Positions 40,726 through 53,602 of a DNA stretch of 64,000 bases are shown in pieces (within the stretch, counting starts at the first letter, position 1; each line of letters opens with the position of its first letter). The notes under the pieces were generated by a model that made no database searches, had not been told where the DNA came from, and saw only the letters and a program-made list of their open reading frames with translations. This stretch comes from an uncultured Burkholderiales bacterium (GTDB lineage Bacteria; Pseudomonadota; Gammaproteobacteria; Burkholderiales; Burkholderiaceae_C): NCBI GenBank assembly GCA_903949285.1, contig CAJAYT010000056.1:1-64000 (forward strand), written 5' to 3'. A program made the position numbers and the translations under genes.

Positions 40726-41394
40726 TTAAAGAGCTTGTAGCAATCCATTTACTGAGTTATTGGGTTCACGAGCATAGCTTTGTGAGGCGTTTGGAAGCAA
40801 AACTTCAAGGTGCTGGTTGGCTTCAAGCCAAGCAGATTTGAGTACCTCGGCGCAGTTCACTCCATTTGTGATGCAGCGTAGGGTTGGCTCTGGTTGATTG
40901 AGAACCCAGGGTCTAGAGTGAGGCCACAGGTGTAGCCATCCAATTCGGTCTTCTTTTTTTAGGGTCAAACTTAAATCTGACGTACCACCTGATCTATGCA
41001 ACTCATGTGCACCCACTATTTGCTTAAGTGGTAAGTTAAATGTCAAGCTAAAAACTACTCCCACACGCATCACTACTCTTTTGTTAGTGATGGTGTACAT
41101 GCTGGCTTTGGCGCTCATATAAGCCCAAGCCCACAACGCTCCAAGCGTTATGGCAACCATTGAGCCTGTTAACACGATAGGCTTTAGGTTCCATTCATCT
41201 GATAAACCACTTAAGTAACTCATTTGAAGTAGCAACATCAAGCCGAAATAGATGGCTAAGCTTCGAAGATGAAAGGCCTCAACTCCCAAACTCCTCCAGT
41301 TGGGGCTTCCTTGCCAAAGTATTTCCTCACCCTCAGGCAACACTTCAGGCAGTCCCAGCGCTGCTTCAAACTCGTGTTCATGGCTCGCTCTCAT
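40726..41394 (-). CDS. puhB: Photosynthetic complex assembly protein PuhB
   Basis: 222 residues, PH-domain-like membrane protein. PEGEEILWQGSPNWRSLGVEAFHLR near the start (two halves), three hydrophobic segments, and YTITNKRVVMRVGV are PuhB hallmarks. Assists reaction-centre assembly. Its ATG overlaps the puhA stop (ATGA). Confidence 0.92.
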   Translation of the reverse strand: MRASHEHEFEAALGLPEVLPEGEEILWQGSPNWRSLGVEAFHLRSLAIYFGLMLLLQMSYLSGLSDEWNLKPIVLTGSMVAITLGALWAWAYMSAKASMYTITNKRVVMRVGVVFSLTFNLPLKQIVGAHELHRSGGTSDLSLTLKKEDRIGWLHLWPHSRPWVLNQPEPTLRCITNGVNCAEVLKSAWLEANQHLEVLLPNASQSYAREPNNSVNGLLQAL

Positions 41395-42152
41395 ACCAGT
41401 GGCTCCTGACGTTCAGGTGTAGCGTAGAGCGTTCCCGCTCCGTAAAAGGCGCATATTTTTTCCTCTTCGAGTCGAGTGATTTGTTCAGGATTCTTGAGCG
41501 CAGGCACTTTCTCAAATTGATCCGATAAGATGGCGTGAACTTGTATGTTGAATTTTGTTATTCTTGCAAAGTTAACAGGAAGTAAAACAGATTTACCGCT
41601 GGGTAGAGCAACTTCTATGTAGCGAAACATCATCTCCATTTTGTCAACCCATAGATCCTTTACGATTCCCGCCTCTAACCTGTCTGCGCCGTAAACGCTC
41701 AGTCCTCTTGGATCGTTATCTTGAGCTGCTACGCCGTGTTTAGGTGCTATTCGAAGTGGAACAATCTTTAAATCTCCATGTGGATCTTTCTCGCAGATAT
41801 CCTCTCTCGCAGCCCATGCGCCAGGACCCATCCCTGCTAGGAGTGGATCTCCTACAGGCTCTAGCGGTGCCCCTAACCATGCGTGGGAGGGTGCATAGGA
41901 GTAATCGCCGTCGGCTCGGCTTAGGTCCGGTATTGTTATTTCACGTCCGTCTTCAAGTTTGTAGGTCTTTGGATCAGGTACTGGCCAACCTATTTGCACT
42001 GGACCACCACTCTCTCGACCATTGTCAAGGGGATAGCCCTCTCGGTGGTTCTCTCTGATTAAGTAGTACATGATTCCTGCAAAAAATGCCCAAAAGACAT
42101 ATAAAACAACTTGCGCTACGTCTATGTATTGAGTGATTGCTCCAGTTTCCAT
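41391..42152 (-). CDS. puhA: Photosynthetic reaction centre H subunit
   Basis: 253 residues. One N-terminal membrane helix (about 10-31) and a cytoplasmic PRC-barrel domain: YYLIRENHREGYPLDN, WPVPDPKTYKLEDGREITIPD, DPRGLSVYGADRLEAGIVKDLWVDK. Caps L and M on the cytoplasmic side and guides protons to QB. Coupled to puhB. Confidence 0.96.
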   Translation of the reverse strand: METGAITQYIDVAQVVLYVFWAFFAGIMYYLIRENHREGYPLDNGRESGGPVQIGWPVPDPKTYKLEDGREITIPDLSRADGDYSYAPSHAWLGAPLEPVGDPLLAGMGPGAWAAREDICEKDPHGDLKIVPLRIAPKHGVAAQDNDPRGLSVYGADRLEAGIVKDLWVDKMEMMFRYIEVALPSGKSVLLPVNFARITKFNIQVHAILSDQFEKVPALKNPEQITRLEEEKICAFYGAGTLYATPERQEPLV

Positions 42153-42188
42153 TTGGACATCTCCTTAAGATTGGGTTAAATAATATTG

Positions 42189-43625
42189 TTAATTGGGCAG
42201 CTCTGCTAGGCCAAAATGAGTGGTGTGAGGGTAAGCGCTTATTCTTTTTCGAGACAACGGGGACATTGCGATCAGTGCAATAAATAACAACAGCATTTCA
42301 AGGGCAAATACCATTCCGTAACCACTTGATTTATCCATGAGTGCTTCACCTAAATAACCACTGCTTGCTAAGCCTGCGAAACTGTCCTTTAGCACACCGC
42401 CAACTGCCATTGATAAACCAGATGCTGTGGCTTGTACGGCACCCCAGGCACCCAAAACCATGCCAGTAAGACCTTTGTCTGGCATCTCCATTGCAATAAT
42501 TAGCATGCCAACTGAGAACATACCGCCACCAAACCCTATAAGTGTTGTTCCCGTCCTGAAAAGCCAAGCAGATTCCATGGGGGAGGAGAGCATTACACAT
42601 GCAAATCCAGGCAATCCCACCAACAGTCCTACTGCCGATACTCTACAAGCATCAAGACCTCTGCCCATGAGTCTGGCTGCTAACGCAAAAGCTATTAACG
42701 CACCTGCGCCGGACAAAGCGGTAAGAGAGCTAGTAAAGCTAACATCTAAATGGAGTACCTCGCCTCCGTAGGGCTCTAAAATGATATCTTGCATGCTAAA
42801 TGCGCATGACCCAATACCCACTGTCCATAGAAAGCGTTTCATATTTGGCAATGTGATGAGTTCGCGCCAGTGTTTCGAGAATCCGTCTGGTTCGCGTTGA
42901 CCCCTCTTGGTTTGACGAGCCTCTTGTCTCCAAAGAGAGGTCAAATTAAGAATGGCCACTAAGACTGCACTTCCTTGAACAACTTGGACTAATTTGGTGG
43001 GGGAGAAGTCTTTTAACAACCAGCCCAGAAGTCCACTACCTAAGATGAGTCCTACTAGCATCGCGCTATGCAGTAAAGCAACGACTCTTGGTCTTTTATC
43101 AGATGGAGCTATATCGGTCGCCAAAGCTAGACCTGCAGTTTGCGTGGTTTGCATACCTGCACCGACCAACAAGAATGCCAAGCATGCACCCACCCGTCCT
43201 ATCCAAACTGTTTCGGTGGTGATATCGTTCAATAAAAGCAGAGCAAACGGCATGATGGCTAATCCGCCAAACATAAAAATGTTACCTATCCACAGGTAGG
43301 GTAATCTTCTCAGCCCAAGAGCAGATGGGTGTGTGTCACTTCTATACCCAATCAATGCGCGAAGTGGGGCGAAAATTAAGGGGATTGCAACAGATAAAGC
43401 CACCCACCAAGCTGGAACACCTAACTCAACAATCATGACTCTGTTGAGTGTGCCAACCAACAGTGCCATTGTCATGCCAATGGCTGTTTGAAATAAACAA
43501 AGTCTAAGTAAACGCGCAAGAGGGAGTTCAATGGAGGCTGCGTCGGCAAAGGGAACGTAGCGCTGGGCAAAAGCACTCAGCTTATCGCGAACTTTTGATC
43601 TTGCTTGAGAGGTAATACTCATCAT
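42189..43625 (-). CDS. lhaA: LH1 assembly protein LhaA (BCD-family MFS)
   Basis: 478 residues, about 12 membrane helices, of the BCD (PucC/LhaA) branch of the major facilitator superfamily. LNRVMIVELGVPAWWVAL, GYRSDTHPSALGLRRLPYLW and MQTTQTAGLALATDIAP are diagnostic. Placement between bchM and puhA is that of lhaA, which supports LH1 assembly. Overlaps the bchM stop (ATGA). Confidence 0.93.
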   Translation of the reverse strand: MMSITSQARSKVRDKLSAFAQRYVPFADAASIELPLARLLRLCLFQTAIGMTMALLVGTLNRVMIVELGVPAWWVALSVAIPLIFAPLRALIGYRSDTHPSALGLRRLPYLWIGNIFMFGGLAIMPFALLLLNDITTETVWIGRVGACLAFLLVGAGMQTTQTAGLALATDIAPSDKRPRVVALLHSAMLVGLILGSGLLGWLLKDFSPTKLVQVVQGSAVLVAILNLTSLWRQEARQTKRGQREPDGFSKHWRELITLPNMKRFLWTVGIGSCAFSMQDIILEPYGGEVLHLDVSFTSSLTALSGAGALIAFALAARLMGRGLDACRVSAVGLLVGLPGFACVMLSSPMESAWLFRTGTTLIGFGGGMFSVGMLIIAMEMPDKGLTGMVLGAWGAVQATASGLSMAVGGVLKDSFAGLASSGYLGEALMDKSSGYGMVFALEMLLLFIALIAMSPLSRKRISAYPHTTHFGLAELPN

Positions 43626-44359
43626 TTATTCACCCACTCCCACGCTTGGGAGGTATAAAAACCTCTTGAGATTCGTGCCGTTTTTCCCTCACTCCAACCT
43701 TTACCGACGATAGAGCCATGCAGAGCAAGCCGAAGCTTGTCCTGCGATACGGGCGCCAAAGTGGGGGAGCGATCTGATCTTGGAAAATACTGACCGACTG
43801 CGTGAGCAACAGCTAATAAAGGGTTTCGGGGGGGGAACGTGAATAAAATTGCTTTTCTCGTGCGCTCGCTCAAAATATTGATGCCCTTAATCAAATCATG
43901 AGCATCGTAGTGAATCAGTGAGTCCATTCCAACAACATAATCAAATTCGCCCAGCGCTGGGTCTAGCATGTCTCCACTTGAGAACTCAACCCAACCGCCT
44001 TTGACGGTGTTGTTTGAGTCTTTGGCTAAAGGCGAGAATGAAGCAAATCGGTTTTTGGCAACTTGAATTAAGTTAACCGACAAATCGACTGCAGTAACCT
44101 GAGCGCCTCGCTCCGCAGCGCAAAGGGAGAGCGCACCAGTGCCGCATCCAGCATCAAGCAGTCTCATCCCCGTCATATCGTCAGGTAACCATGACATTAA
44201 GGTTGCACGCATCTCGTCGCGCCCTGCGCGAACAGTTGCTCTGATTTTTCCGACAGGATCAGTAGAGGTCAGGCGCTCCCAGGTTTGTGCTGCAGTGCGG
44301 TCAAAATAATGCTCTATTTGATCCCTGCGCTCTAAATAACCTTGCTCTGCGTTATTCAT
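43622..44359 (-). CDS. bchM: Mg-protoporphyrin IX methyltransferase
   Basis: 245 residues. SAM-dependent esterification of the 13-propionate before ring closure by AcsF. HYFDRTAAQTWERLTS at the start, SAM motif RLLDAGCGTGALSLCAAERGA, and DSLIHYD are typical. Start 75 bases beyond the bchL stop; coupled to lhaA. Confidence 0.95.
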   Translation of the reverse strand: MNNAEQGYLERRDQIEHYFDRTAAQTWERLTSTDPVGKIRATVRAGRDEMRATLMSWLPDDMTGMRLLDAGCGTGALSLCAAERGAQVTAVDLSVNLIQVAKNRFASFSPLAKDSNNTVKGGWVEFSSGDMLDPALGEFDYVVGMDSLIHYDAHDLIKGINILSERTRKAILFTFPPRNPLLAVAHAVGQYFPRSDRSPTLAPVSQDKLRLALHGSIVGKGWSEGKTARISRGFYTSQAWEWVNK

Positions 44360-44434
44360 TTTCTATGGTTTCCTTTTGACTCGGTACTTTTTTAATTGTG
44401 TTTTGTTTAAGCTCTGATACTAAATAATGCAACA

Positions 44435-45379
<945 letters not shown>

Positions 45380-45402
45380 TTAAAGAAGTCGCTCATCTGG
45401 TG

Positions 45403-47118
45403 TTAGTTTTTGAAATGAGCTTTAGCGTCATATAAGGTGTCAATTGTTATTTCTTGAACGCCCATCTCTTTTGCGAATTTTTCTGTATTGCGTTTAGCTT
45501 TACCTCTGACAAAAAAAGGAATTTTTTTAAGCTCTAACTCTGCTTCGCGACTCCAGTGCTGAATCATCTCGTTGACCCGTTGCTCGCCCGTTGGGAGAGA
45601 ACTGAGTTCTTGGTTAAGAGGACTTTGATTCGCGCCGCCTTCATCACTGGGTCCTTGGAGTTCATTCACTGAGGAATCTGTAAATTGGGGTTGGACAGTC
45701 GATTCAATGGATTTTTTAGCACCCCCCAGGTGAGACGGGGCTGAGGAATCGTTGAATTCAAAGTCCTCTCTGAACATACCCAGTAGGTGCTCTTCAAGTC
45801 CCATCATGAGGGGGTGGACCCAGGTGTCAAATAAAACATTAGCACCTTCAAATCCCATCTGAGGAGCGTACCTTGCTGGGAAATCTTGTACGTGCATAGG
45901 AGCTGAGATCACCGTGCAGGGAATACCGTGCCTCTTAGCGATATGGCGCTCCATTTGGGTCCCCAAAATCAACTCCGGGTGCAGGGCTTCAATATGATCT
46001 TCAACCTCAAGATAGTCATCTGTGATGATGGGTGTTAAATCATATAACTTAGCTGCTTCGCGAATCTCCCGTGCAAATTCCCTGCTATAAGTTCCCAGCC
46101 CCACCACTTGAAAGCCCATTTCTTCTCTCGCCACTCGTGCAGCAGCTATGGCGTGGGATGCGTCCCCAAAAATAAATACTCGCTTATTGGTGAGATAAGT
46201 AGAGTCTACAGATGAGGCGTACCATGAGGCTCGTGATCTCTTGGCTAATTGTTCGATCAATTGCTCATCTTCGGGGAGCTTTGCAAGGGTTAGCACTTCG
46301 CGTACGAAAGCAATAGTTCCTTTGTGGCCAATTGGAATAGTCTTTGTATAGGGCTGTTTGAATTCGCGGTCCAGCCAAATTGCGGCTGTTTGAGCCGTCT
46401 CGGGGTAGAGGACTACATTAAAGTCTGCCATTGGCAAGCGCTCAATATCGCTTACGCTTGCGTTCATTGGGGCAATTACATTTACATCAATACCTAAATT
46501 TGCAATCAACGAGCTGATTTCTATGACGTCATCCCTGTGTCTAAACCCCAAAGCAGTAGGTCCTAATATGTTGCAACTAGGTCGCTTTTGTGACTGAGAA
46601 TCACTTTTTATAATAGAGGTTTGGGTATCTGATGTTTGTGAATCTAATGTTTGGTGTGTTGCACTTGGATTCGTGTTCCTTTTTACCAACCTTCGGACCA
46701 GATGGTAGAAGGTCTCTGCACTGCCCCAGTTTTCTTTTCTTTGATATGCGGGTAGATCAAGTGGGATTACAGGCGTGGTGAGGTTAAGACCCAGGGCTAA
46801 GCCTCCAGGATCATCTTGTATCAGCTCGGCCGTGCAGGATGCACCCACTAAAAGTGCATTGGGCTTAAATCTTTCGTTGGCTTGGAGAACGGCGTCAATA
46901 AAGAGTTGTGCTGTATCTCCCCCCAAATCTCGTGCCTGAAAAGTGGTGTAAGTGACGGGGGGACGTTTGGGGAGACGCTCAATCATAGTGAAAAGCAAGT
47001 CTGCGTAGGTATCGCCTTGAGGCGCGTGTAACACGTAGTGCACATCTTTCATAGATGTTGCAACGCGCATTGCCCCTATGTGCGGTGGTCCCTCATATGT
47101 CCAAAGTGTGAGTTGCAT
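45403..47118 (-). CDS. bchB: Protochlorophyllide reductase subunit B
   Basis: 571 residues, longer than the usual 510-545. [20 protein letters not shown] and [17 protein letters not shown] are hallmarks. The excess lies in a polar insertion at about 153-185 containing QTSDTQTS repeats and in a Ser/Gln/Asp-rich linker at about 470-510, before the C-terminal [28 protein letters not shown] helix pair (two halves). Forms the catalytic complex with BchN. Confidence 0.95.
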   Translation of the reverse strand: MQLTLWTYEGPPHIGAMRVATSMKDVHYVLHAPQGDTYADLLFTMIERLPKRPPVTYTTFQARDLGGDTAQLFIDAVLQANERFKPNALLVGASCTAELIQDDPGGLALGLNLTTPVIPLDLPAYQRKENWGSAETFYHLVRRLVKRNTNPSATHQTLDSQTSDTQTSIIKSDSQSQKRPSCNILGPTALGFRHRDDVIEISSLIANLGIDVNVIAPMNASVSDIERLPMADFNVVLYPETAQTAAIWLDREFKQPYTKTIPIGHKGTIAFVREVLTLAKLPEDEQLIEQLAKRSRASWYASSVDSTYLTNKRVFIFGDASHAIAAARVAREEMGFQVVGLGTYSREFAREIREAAKLYDLTPIITDDYLEVEDHIEALHPELILGTQMERHIAKRHGIPCTVISAPMHVQDFPARYAPQMGFEGANVLFDTWVHPLMMGLEEHLLGMFREDFEFNDSSAPSHLGGAKKSIESTVQPQFTDSSVNELQGPSDEGGANQSPLNQELSSLPTGEQRVNEMIQHWSREAELELKKIPFFVRGKAKRNTEKFAKEMGVQEITIDTLYDAKAHFKN

Positions 47119-47181
47119 GATGTTGTGATGGTCTTTGAGTTGATCTTAAGTAGTCAATTTCTTGATTTTTTTGCTGGCTTA

Positions 47182-49046
<1,865 letters not shown>

Positions 49047-49076
49047 TCACTTTTCGTTGATTTCAAACATGGCCTA

Positions 49077-49105
49077 ACTTTATATGCGAATACGGCATAT
49101 GTCAA
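49077..49105 (-). promoter_or_regulatory. Sigma70 promoter of the bchF superoperon
   Basis: On the minus strand TTGACA (49105-49100) and TAAAGT (49082-49077) are 17 bases apart. The -35 is half of the PpsR palindrome. Confidence 0.6.
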
Positions 49106-49117
49106 CTTAAATTGACG
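49100..49117. promoter_or_regulatory. PpsR/CrtJ-type operator, bchF-ppaA
   Basis: TGTCAACTTAAATTGACG, palindromic apart from the last base, the same variant as at bchC. It covers the bchF -35 and offers TTGACG as a -35 toward ppaA. Confidence 0.75.
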
Positions 49118-49299
49118 TTAATTTAAACTTACACATTAGGGGTTTTCACTAGTAATGTATTGTCATTTTTATTGGACACTCGCATCTTAAAAGTGAATTT
49201 ACATATTTCAAAGTAAGTATTTCAAGGCCATTGCATTGTTTATCAAAGAGTTGCTCGTATGGTGGCCTAATCCAGAGGCAATAAATAAGGGGTAGTTAA

Positions 49300-50337
49300 T
49301 TGAGTTATCAGCATTTGTTGCCCCTTGTGTCAACCCTTGCTAGCGAGATCATTCCAAGCTTAATCAAAGAGCATGTGGGTGATCCTGGCGAGGATGTGTC
49401 GCATCACACGGTTAAATCTTTAAAGTTAGTATCCCAGTATGATCATGAGCCCATTGACGGGATTTCAAAGAAAGATTTAAGATATTTCGCTGATAAGTGC
49501 GCAAATGCCCTGTTGGAGTTGAATTCTGAGCAGCTAGAGGAATTCGCTCAAAATTTATTTGAACAGGGTTTGGATATGGAGGTCTTTTATTTAGACATCA
49601 TCCCATTAGTAGCCAGGGAGCTCCATGATTACTGGGACAAAGATGAGATCACTTTTTTTGACGTCACCAGAGCCACCTGGAGTATCAAGCGTTTAATATA
49701 TTCATTAAGTCCTCAATTCATAAAGCCTGACACTGCTCATATGATGCCTGCGGTGAACCGTTTTCAAGTGTTGGTCGCAACTGCCCCTGGCGCTCAGCAT
49801 ACCCTTGGACCGCTGCTTGTTTCCCAGTATTTACAGAGAAAAGGTTGGCATTTGCTACCAGGCTTTGATCATGATGAGGCAGAGCTCCTCAATTTGGTTT
49901 CTGATCATTGGATCGATCTCATCTGTATTAGTGTGTCCCTCAGTTCTGAGACGCCACGGCTTAAGTCTTGGGTTGCAAAGATTAAAGCAAGGTCAAAAAA
50001 TGCACACATTCAGTGCATTGTAGGTGGGCCGTTGTTGGCTATTGAGCCAGAATTGGTCAACTCAATCGGTGCCCATGCGTCATGCGCGCATCCAAGAGAT
50101 GCTCATTCTGTAGGCCTCAAGTTGGTTCGTGTTCACCGCAAACTCAGGAAGCTTCATCTTTTGAGTGCTGCTGAGTTGAGTGGATCGGTCTCAGTGAAGT
50201 TCGAGGACTCGCCGATGAACTCTGAGAGGCAGGACTTAAAAGTGAGAGAGTCTAAAAATAGTTTAAAAATCAGCCAAAAAAGGTACTCTACTCAGAACTT
50301 GAAATCTCAGCGATCGACCACAAAAAAAACTAAATAA
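49300..50337 (+). CDS. ppaA: PpaA/AerR-type cobalamin-binding antirepressor
   Basis: 345 residues. The C-terminal half is a SCHIC/B12-binding domain: VATAPGAQHTLGPLLVSQYL with His167, equivalent to the cobalamin-ligating His of Rhodobacter AerR, then DLICISVSLSSETP and CIVGGPLL. The family binds PpsR/CrtJ and relieves repression in response to light and oxygen. Start is TTG at 49300 with AAGGGG seven bases upstream. The last 60 residues are a Ser/Lys-rich tail. Precedes ppsR. Confidence 0.88.
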   Translation: MSYQHLLPLVSTLASEIIPSLIKEHVGDPGEDVSHHTVKSLKLVSQYDHEPIDGISKKDLRYFADKCANALLELNSEQLEEFAQNLFEQGLDMEVFYLDIIPLVARELHDYWDKDEITFFDVTRATWSIKRLIYSLSPQFIKPDTAHMMPAVNRFQVLVATAPGAQHTLGPLLVSQYLQRKGWHLLPGFDHDEAELLNLVSDHWIDLICISVSLSSETPRLKSWVAKIKARSKNAHIQCIVGGPLLAIEPELVNSIGAHASCAHPRDAHSVGLKLVRVHRKLRKLHLLSAAELSGSVSVKFEDSPMNSERQDLKVRESKNSLKISQKRYSTQNLKSQRSTTKKTK

Positions 50338-50680
50338 GGTTAATTTGTTTTAAATTTCCAATAGAAGTCTAGTCATATTTGAGCGCTTCAAGGGTATGGC
50401 ATTCTTACAAAGGTGATCTTTCAAAAGTCAGGTTTTCTTCATCATTCTCAGAATAATAACTACAATGTAATGATTTTGTGTATAATCAAAGTTGACACTT
50501 TAATATGAATATACAGGTTGACGGTTTATATTTTGGTGTTAATTTCTCTTTTCGGTTTTCCTTTCTCAAGGGTAAGTACTTGGGTTGCTTATTTGAGTAT
50601 CTTCACATGACGCTGATCTCTTTTGCGCGAAGGTTTTATTGGCTGTCTGTTGTGCAGTAATTTAAAGTAGGTATTCATAA
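50338..50680. promoter_or_regulatory. ppaA-ppsR intergenic region
   Basis: 343 bases. A perfect TATAAT at 50481-50486 lacks a good -35, and GTTGAC occurs twice (50491-50496 and 50517-50522), 26 bases apart, the same period as the paired operators at crtE. No exact TGT-N12-ACA is present; TGT and ACA here are 13 apart. Likely the ppsR promoter, possibly autoregulated. No gene or RNA recognised. Confidence 0.4.
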
Positions 50681-52102
50681 TTGAAAACAATCGAGCATCT
50701 AGATCAATCTAAATTATCCGAATCCCTTATTTTGGGATTGGCTGATCTGATCGTTTTCATTAAACCGAAGACTTACGAAGTCGTATCCCTAAAAGCAAAA
50801 GGGATTGAACTGCGTCGTTTAAAGTTGGAAGGCTGGGTTGGACAAAAGATCACGGATTTTGCAGAGCCGGACTCTGTACAAAAGCTGGCTAACATCCTTA
50901 AAGCACCAGTTGAGATTGGGCAGGAATCCGAAGCTGAACGAGACGCGGATTGGAAGCACATCAATCTGCTTTCTCCTGAAAAGCATCCTGCTCCCTTTTT
51001 AGTCAAACTCTTTAAATTCAAAAACGAAGTTAATTTGAGACTATGCGCCAGGGATTTGGGATCCATGGCCAAGATGCAACAAAAGCTAATGGACACCCAT
51101 AGATCCATGGAGCGAGACTACTTAAGACTTAGACATTTAGAGTCACGCTATAACTTACTCTTTGAAAATTCAATTGAGCCCATCGTGATTGTTGATCTAA
51201 CGACCAAGAAGATCACTCAAATCAATCCTGCTGGAGCTAAAGCGCTTTTAGCTGAAGATCCGAAAAAACTGATTGGATCCGAGCTGTATCAATTCTTCCC
51301 ATCTGAACACCGTGACGATCTGGAGACTTTGATGACGGCTGCTCAAACGGGGGGTAAAACAAAGTCTTTAACGGTCAAGAGTTCGAGCGTAAATCAAATA
51401 TTTACGCTCACTCCGTCATTGATTGTTCAAGAGGGCGGTCCACAATTGATGGTCCGTCTAACAACCAAGTCAATGGAGAAGGGTTCAAAAGAGAATTCAT
51501 CCATTCAAGACTGGTTTACCGACGCACTTCAAAAAGCTCCTTTTGGTTTTATCGTCACAGATGCTCAAGGTACAGTGCTGAGTGCTAATGATGAATTCGT
51601 ATCCCTTACTGGTTCTTTCTCCCAAGCGCAGGTTCTTGGTAAGCCCTTTGAGTCTTGGCTTGCACGTGCGGGGGTTGACTGGGGTGTTTTAATCAACAAT
51701 CTGAAGCAACTCTCTAAGCTTAGAAACTTTGCAACAGAGCTCGTGTCTCAATCCAATACTCCCGTGGAGGTTGAGATAAGTGCCTCGACACTAGACACGA
51801 ATGAAAAACGTTATGGCTTCTTTATCAGGGACGTGCACCGCTTGTCACAAACCGGTCCCGTCGCCTCTAGCAGCATGGCTGGCTCAGTCTCTCAACTCGC
51901 TCAGTTGGTTGGTCGTATGCCCATGAAAGACATTGTTGGGGAAACCTCTGACATGATAGAGAAAATGTGTATTCAATCTGCCTTGCAGCTAACTCAAAAT
52001 AACCGAGCATCAACAGCTGAAATGCTTGGGCTGTCAAGGCAAAGCCTCTACATCAAGTTACACCGCTACGGTATAGCGGATTCAAGCGACAAACCCTCTT
52101 AA
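50681..52102 (+). CDS. ppsR: PpsR/CrtJ photosynthesis repressor
   Basis: 473 residues. PAS-like domains at about 15-125, 160-270 and 287-390, followed by a FIS-type helix-turn-helix at the end (STAEMLGLSRQSLYIKLHRY). Binds TGT-N12-ACA operators, of which six lie in this window. Cys430 sits before the HTH like the redox Cys424 of R. sphaeroides, but the only other Cys is 122; the partner at about 251 is missing. Starts with TTG. Converges with bciB. Confidence 0.92.
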   Translation: MKTIEHLDQSKLSESLILGLADLIVFIKPKTYEVVSLKAKGIELRRLKLEGWVGQKITDFAEPDSVQKLANILKAPVEIGQESEAERDADWKHINLLSPEKHPAPFLVKLFKFKNEVNLRLCARDLGSMAKMQQKLMDTHRSMERDYLRLRHLESRYNLLFENSIEPIVIVDLTTKKITQINPAGAKALLAEDPKKLIGSELYQFFPSEHRDDLETLMTAAQTGGKTKSLTVKSSSVNQIFTLTPSLIVQEGGPQLMVRLTTKSMEKGSKENSSIQDWFTDALQKAPFGFIVTDAQGTVLSANDEFVSLTGSFSQAQVLGKPFESWLARAGVDWGVLINNLKQLSKLRNFATELVSQSNTPVEVEISASTLDTNEKRYGFFIRDVHRLSQTGPVASSSMAGSVSQLAQLVGRMPMKDIVGETSDMIEKMCIQSALQLTQNNRASTAEMLGLSRQSLYIKLHRYGIADSSDKPS

Positions 52103-52173
52103 ATTTCAGCACTCTTTGTTGAAATCACTCCAGTCATCAAAGACAGGTAAACAGGGTTTTGTAATTTTGATAC

Positions 52174-53424
52174 TTAAGGCAGAGGACCGCTTGAGCGCAT
52201 TAGCTCACCTTCTTTTGGTTCTAAGTCGTACGCCCTGGCCAGGGACCATATATGGTTGGGGATCATGTTCTTCATACGAGACGGTAATTCGCGTCGCAAA
52301 TGAAGTATGGATTCGATCGCCTTCATCTCGACCCTAGTTCTGGCGAACTCTAGGCCTCTTGGTCCCACCTTTGGCATCAACCAAGAAACAATTGGTCTTA
52401 GCCAATTGGGCATTTTCCTAAGTGGCAGACCGCCTGCTGCTAGCTCAACATTTTTCTTGAACCCAATTACAGCTGAGTGTCTATTGCCTGCGCTGCCCGG
52501 TTTTTTTAAAACGATCTCCTCGGCTAGCAGCGCTAGGAGTTCCTCTCCCTTTTTGTTTCTAGTGATAATCCACTGCTCACCCTCACCGCCCATGTATCCA
52601 ATAGTAATGTCAGAGAGCACATTGGTATAGTCAACACACGTTCGACAGGTGAGTGGAAAGAAGTCTTGTGGTAATTCAGAGAGTGGTAGCTGTAAAAAAG
52701 GAATCTCTTTGACCCCACCGCTTTGAAATCTTAATTCGACGTGGTAGTTGGCTTTGAATTCGAGGTACGTGATCTCACTTGGATTCGGGTCAATGAGCTT
52801 TAAAAATTGATGAAAGTTTTCTGTTGTGGTGTTGTCTGAGCAAGGCGTGCCAATCACAAAAATATCTTCAAAACCAAGACTTTTCTCAAGTGCACGGAGT
52901 GCATAAATTTGACAGGGGATGCCAATAATAGCAATTTTTTTATAGCCTAAATCTCGTGCAGGCTCAAGCAGTGACAGCAGCGGGGCGTAGCCCATTCGCA
53001 TGCCCCTTGCTCTTTGCATATCCTGTGACTTAGTGATCAATACCGGAACGGGGCGCCATTTATCAATAGGGTCTGCCTCCATGGTGAGTACCGCATCGAC
53101 TGTAGCGTTTTCAAGAAGTTTCTCAGCAATTCGTGTCGTAATGCCGCTCCACTGAGCTCCAGGCCTGGGATTTTTTAAACTTGCTCGGTACATGTGCGTG
53201 AAGGGCCCGAAATGTAATTCGTCGACTTTGTCTGGGCTTCTGTGTCGTCCGTGAACCTGTATTTCAAGCCCCATGTAGTCGGGTTGAATAAATTGACACG
53301 CACTAGCGCATCGCTTTGGCTGAGACGTGCGAGATACACCGCAGTCTGTACATAAAGATCTATGAGGGGCGCTGTCGGACACCGATGGGTGTATCGTCTT
53401 TTGCTCGAACAAATGATGATCCAT
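52174..53424 (-). CDS. bciB: Ferredoxin-dependent 8-vinyl reductase BciB
   Basis: 416 residues of the F420-hydrogenase beta-subunit family. N-terminal cysteines CTDCGVSRTSQPKRCASACQ for Fe-S clusters, IGIPCQIYALRALEK, FVIGTPCSDN and TCRTCVDYTNVLSDITIGYMGG. Reduces the C8-vinyl of divinyl chlorophyllide. No BciA-type gene is seen in the window. Divergent from bchG over a PpsR operator. Confidence 0.9.
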   Translation of the reverse strand: MDHHLFEQKTIHPSVSDSAPHRSLCTDCGVSRTSQPKRCASACQFIQPDYMGLEIQVHGRHRSPDKVDELHFGPFTHMYRASLKNPRPGAQWSGITTRIAEKLLENATVDAVLTMEADPIDKWRPVPVLITKSQDMQRARGMRMGYAPLLSLLEPARDLGYKKIAIIGIPCQIYALRALEKSLGFEDIFVIGTPCSDNTTTENFHQFLKLIDPNPSEITYLEFKANYHVELRFQSGGVKEIPFLQLPLSELPQDFFPLTCRTCVDYTNVLSDITIGYMGGEGEQWIITRNKKGEELLALLAEEIVLKKPGSAGNRHSAVIGFKKNVELAAGGLPLRKMPNWLRPIVSWLMPKVGPRGLEFARTRVEMKAIESILHLRRELPSRMKNMIPNHIWSLARAYDLEPKEGELMRSSGPLP

Positions 53425-53556
53425 CTAATGTTCCTTTAAGGGCGCCTCAATTCGAATTGAATCAAGACGGGGGATTTTGTGTAAATATTTAATACTAAAG
53501 AATTCTTCTGTTCAACTCATTCAATTCTAGATCAGGAACAATACTAAGAAAATAAG

Positions 53557-53574
53557 TGTCAACTACTATTGACA
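53557..53574. promoter_or_regulatory. PpsR/CrtJ-type operator, bciB-bchG
   Basis: TGTCAACTACTATTGACA, an exact TGT-N12-ACA with both TGTCAA and TTGACA half-sites, the strongest in the window. It is 29 bases upstream of the bchG ATG. Confidence 0.8.
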
Positions 53575-53602
53575 TTATTATATGTAATGCAAGAATTACG
53601 TT

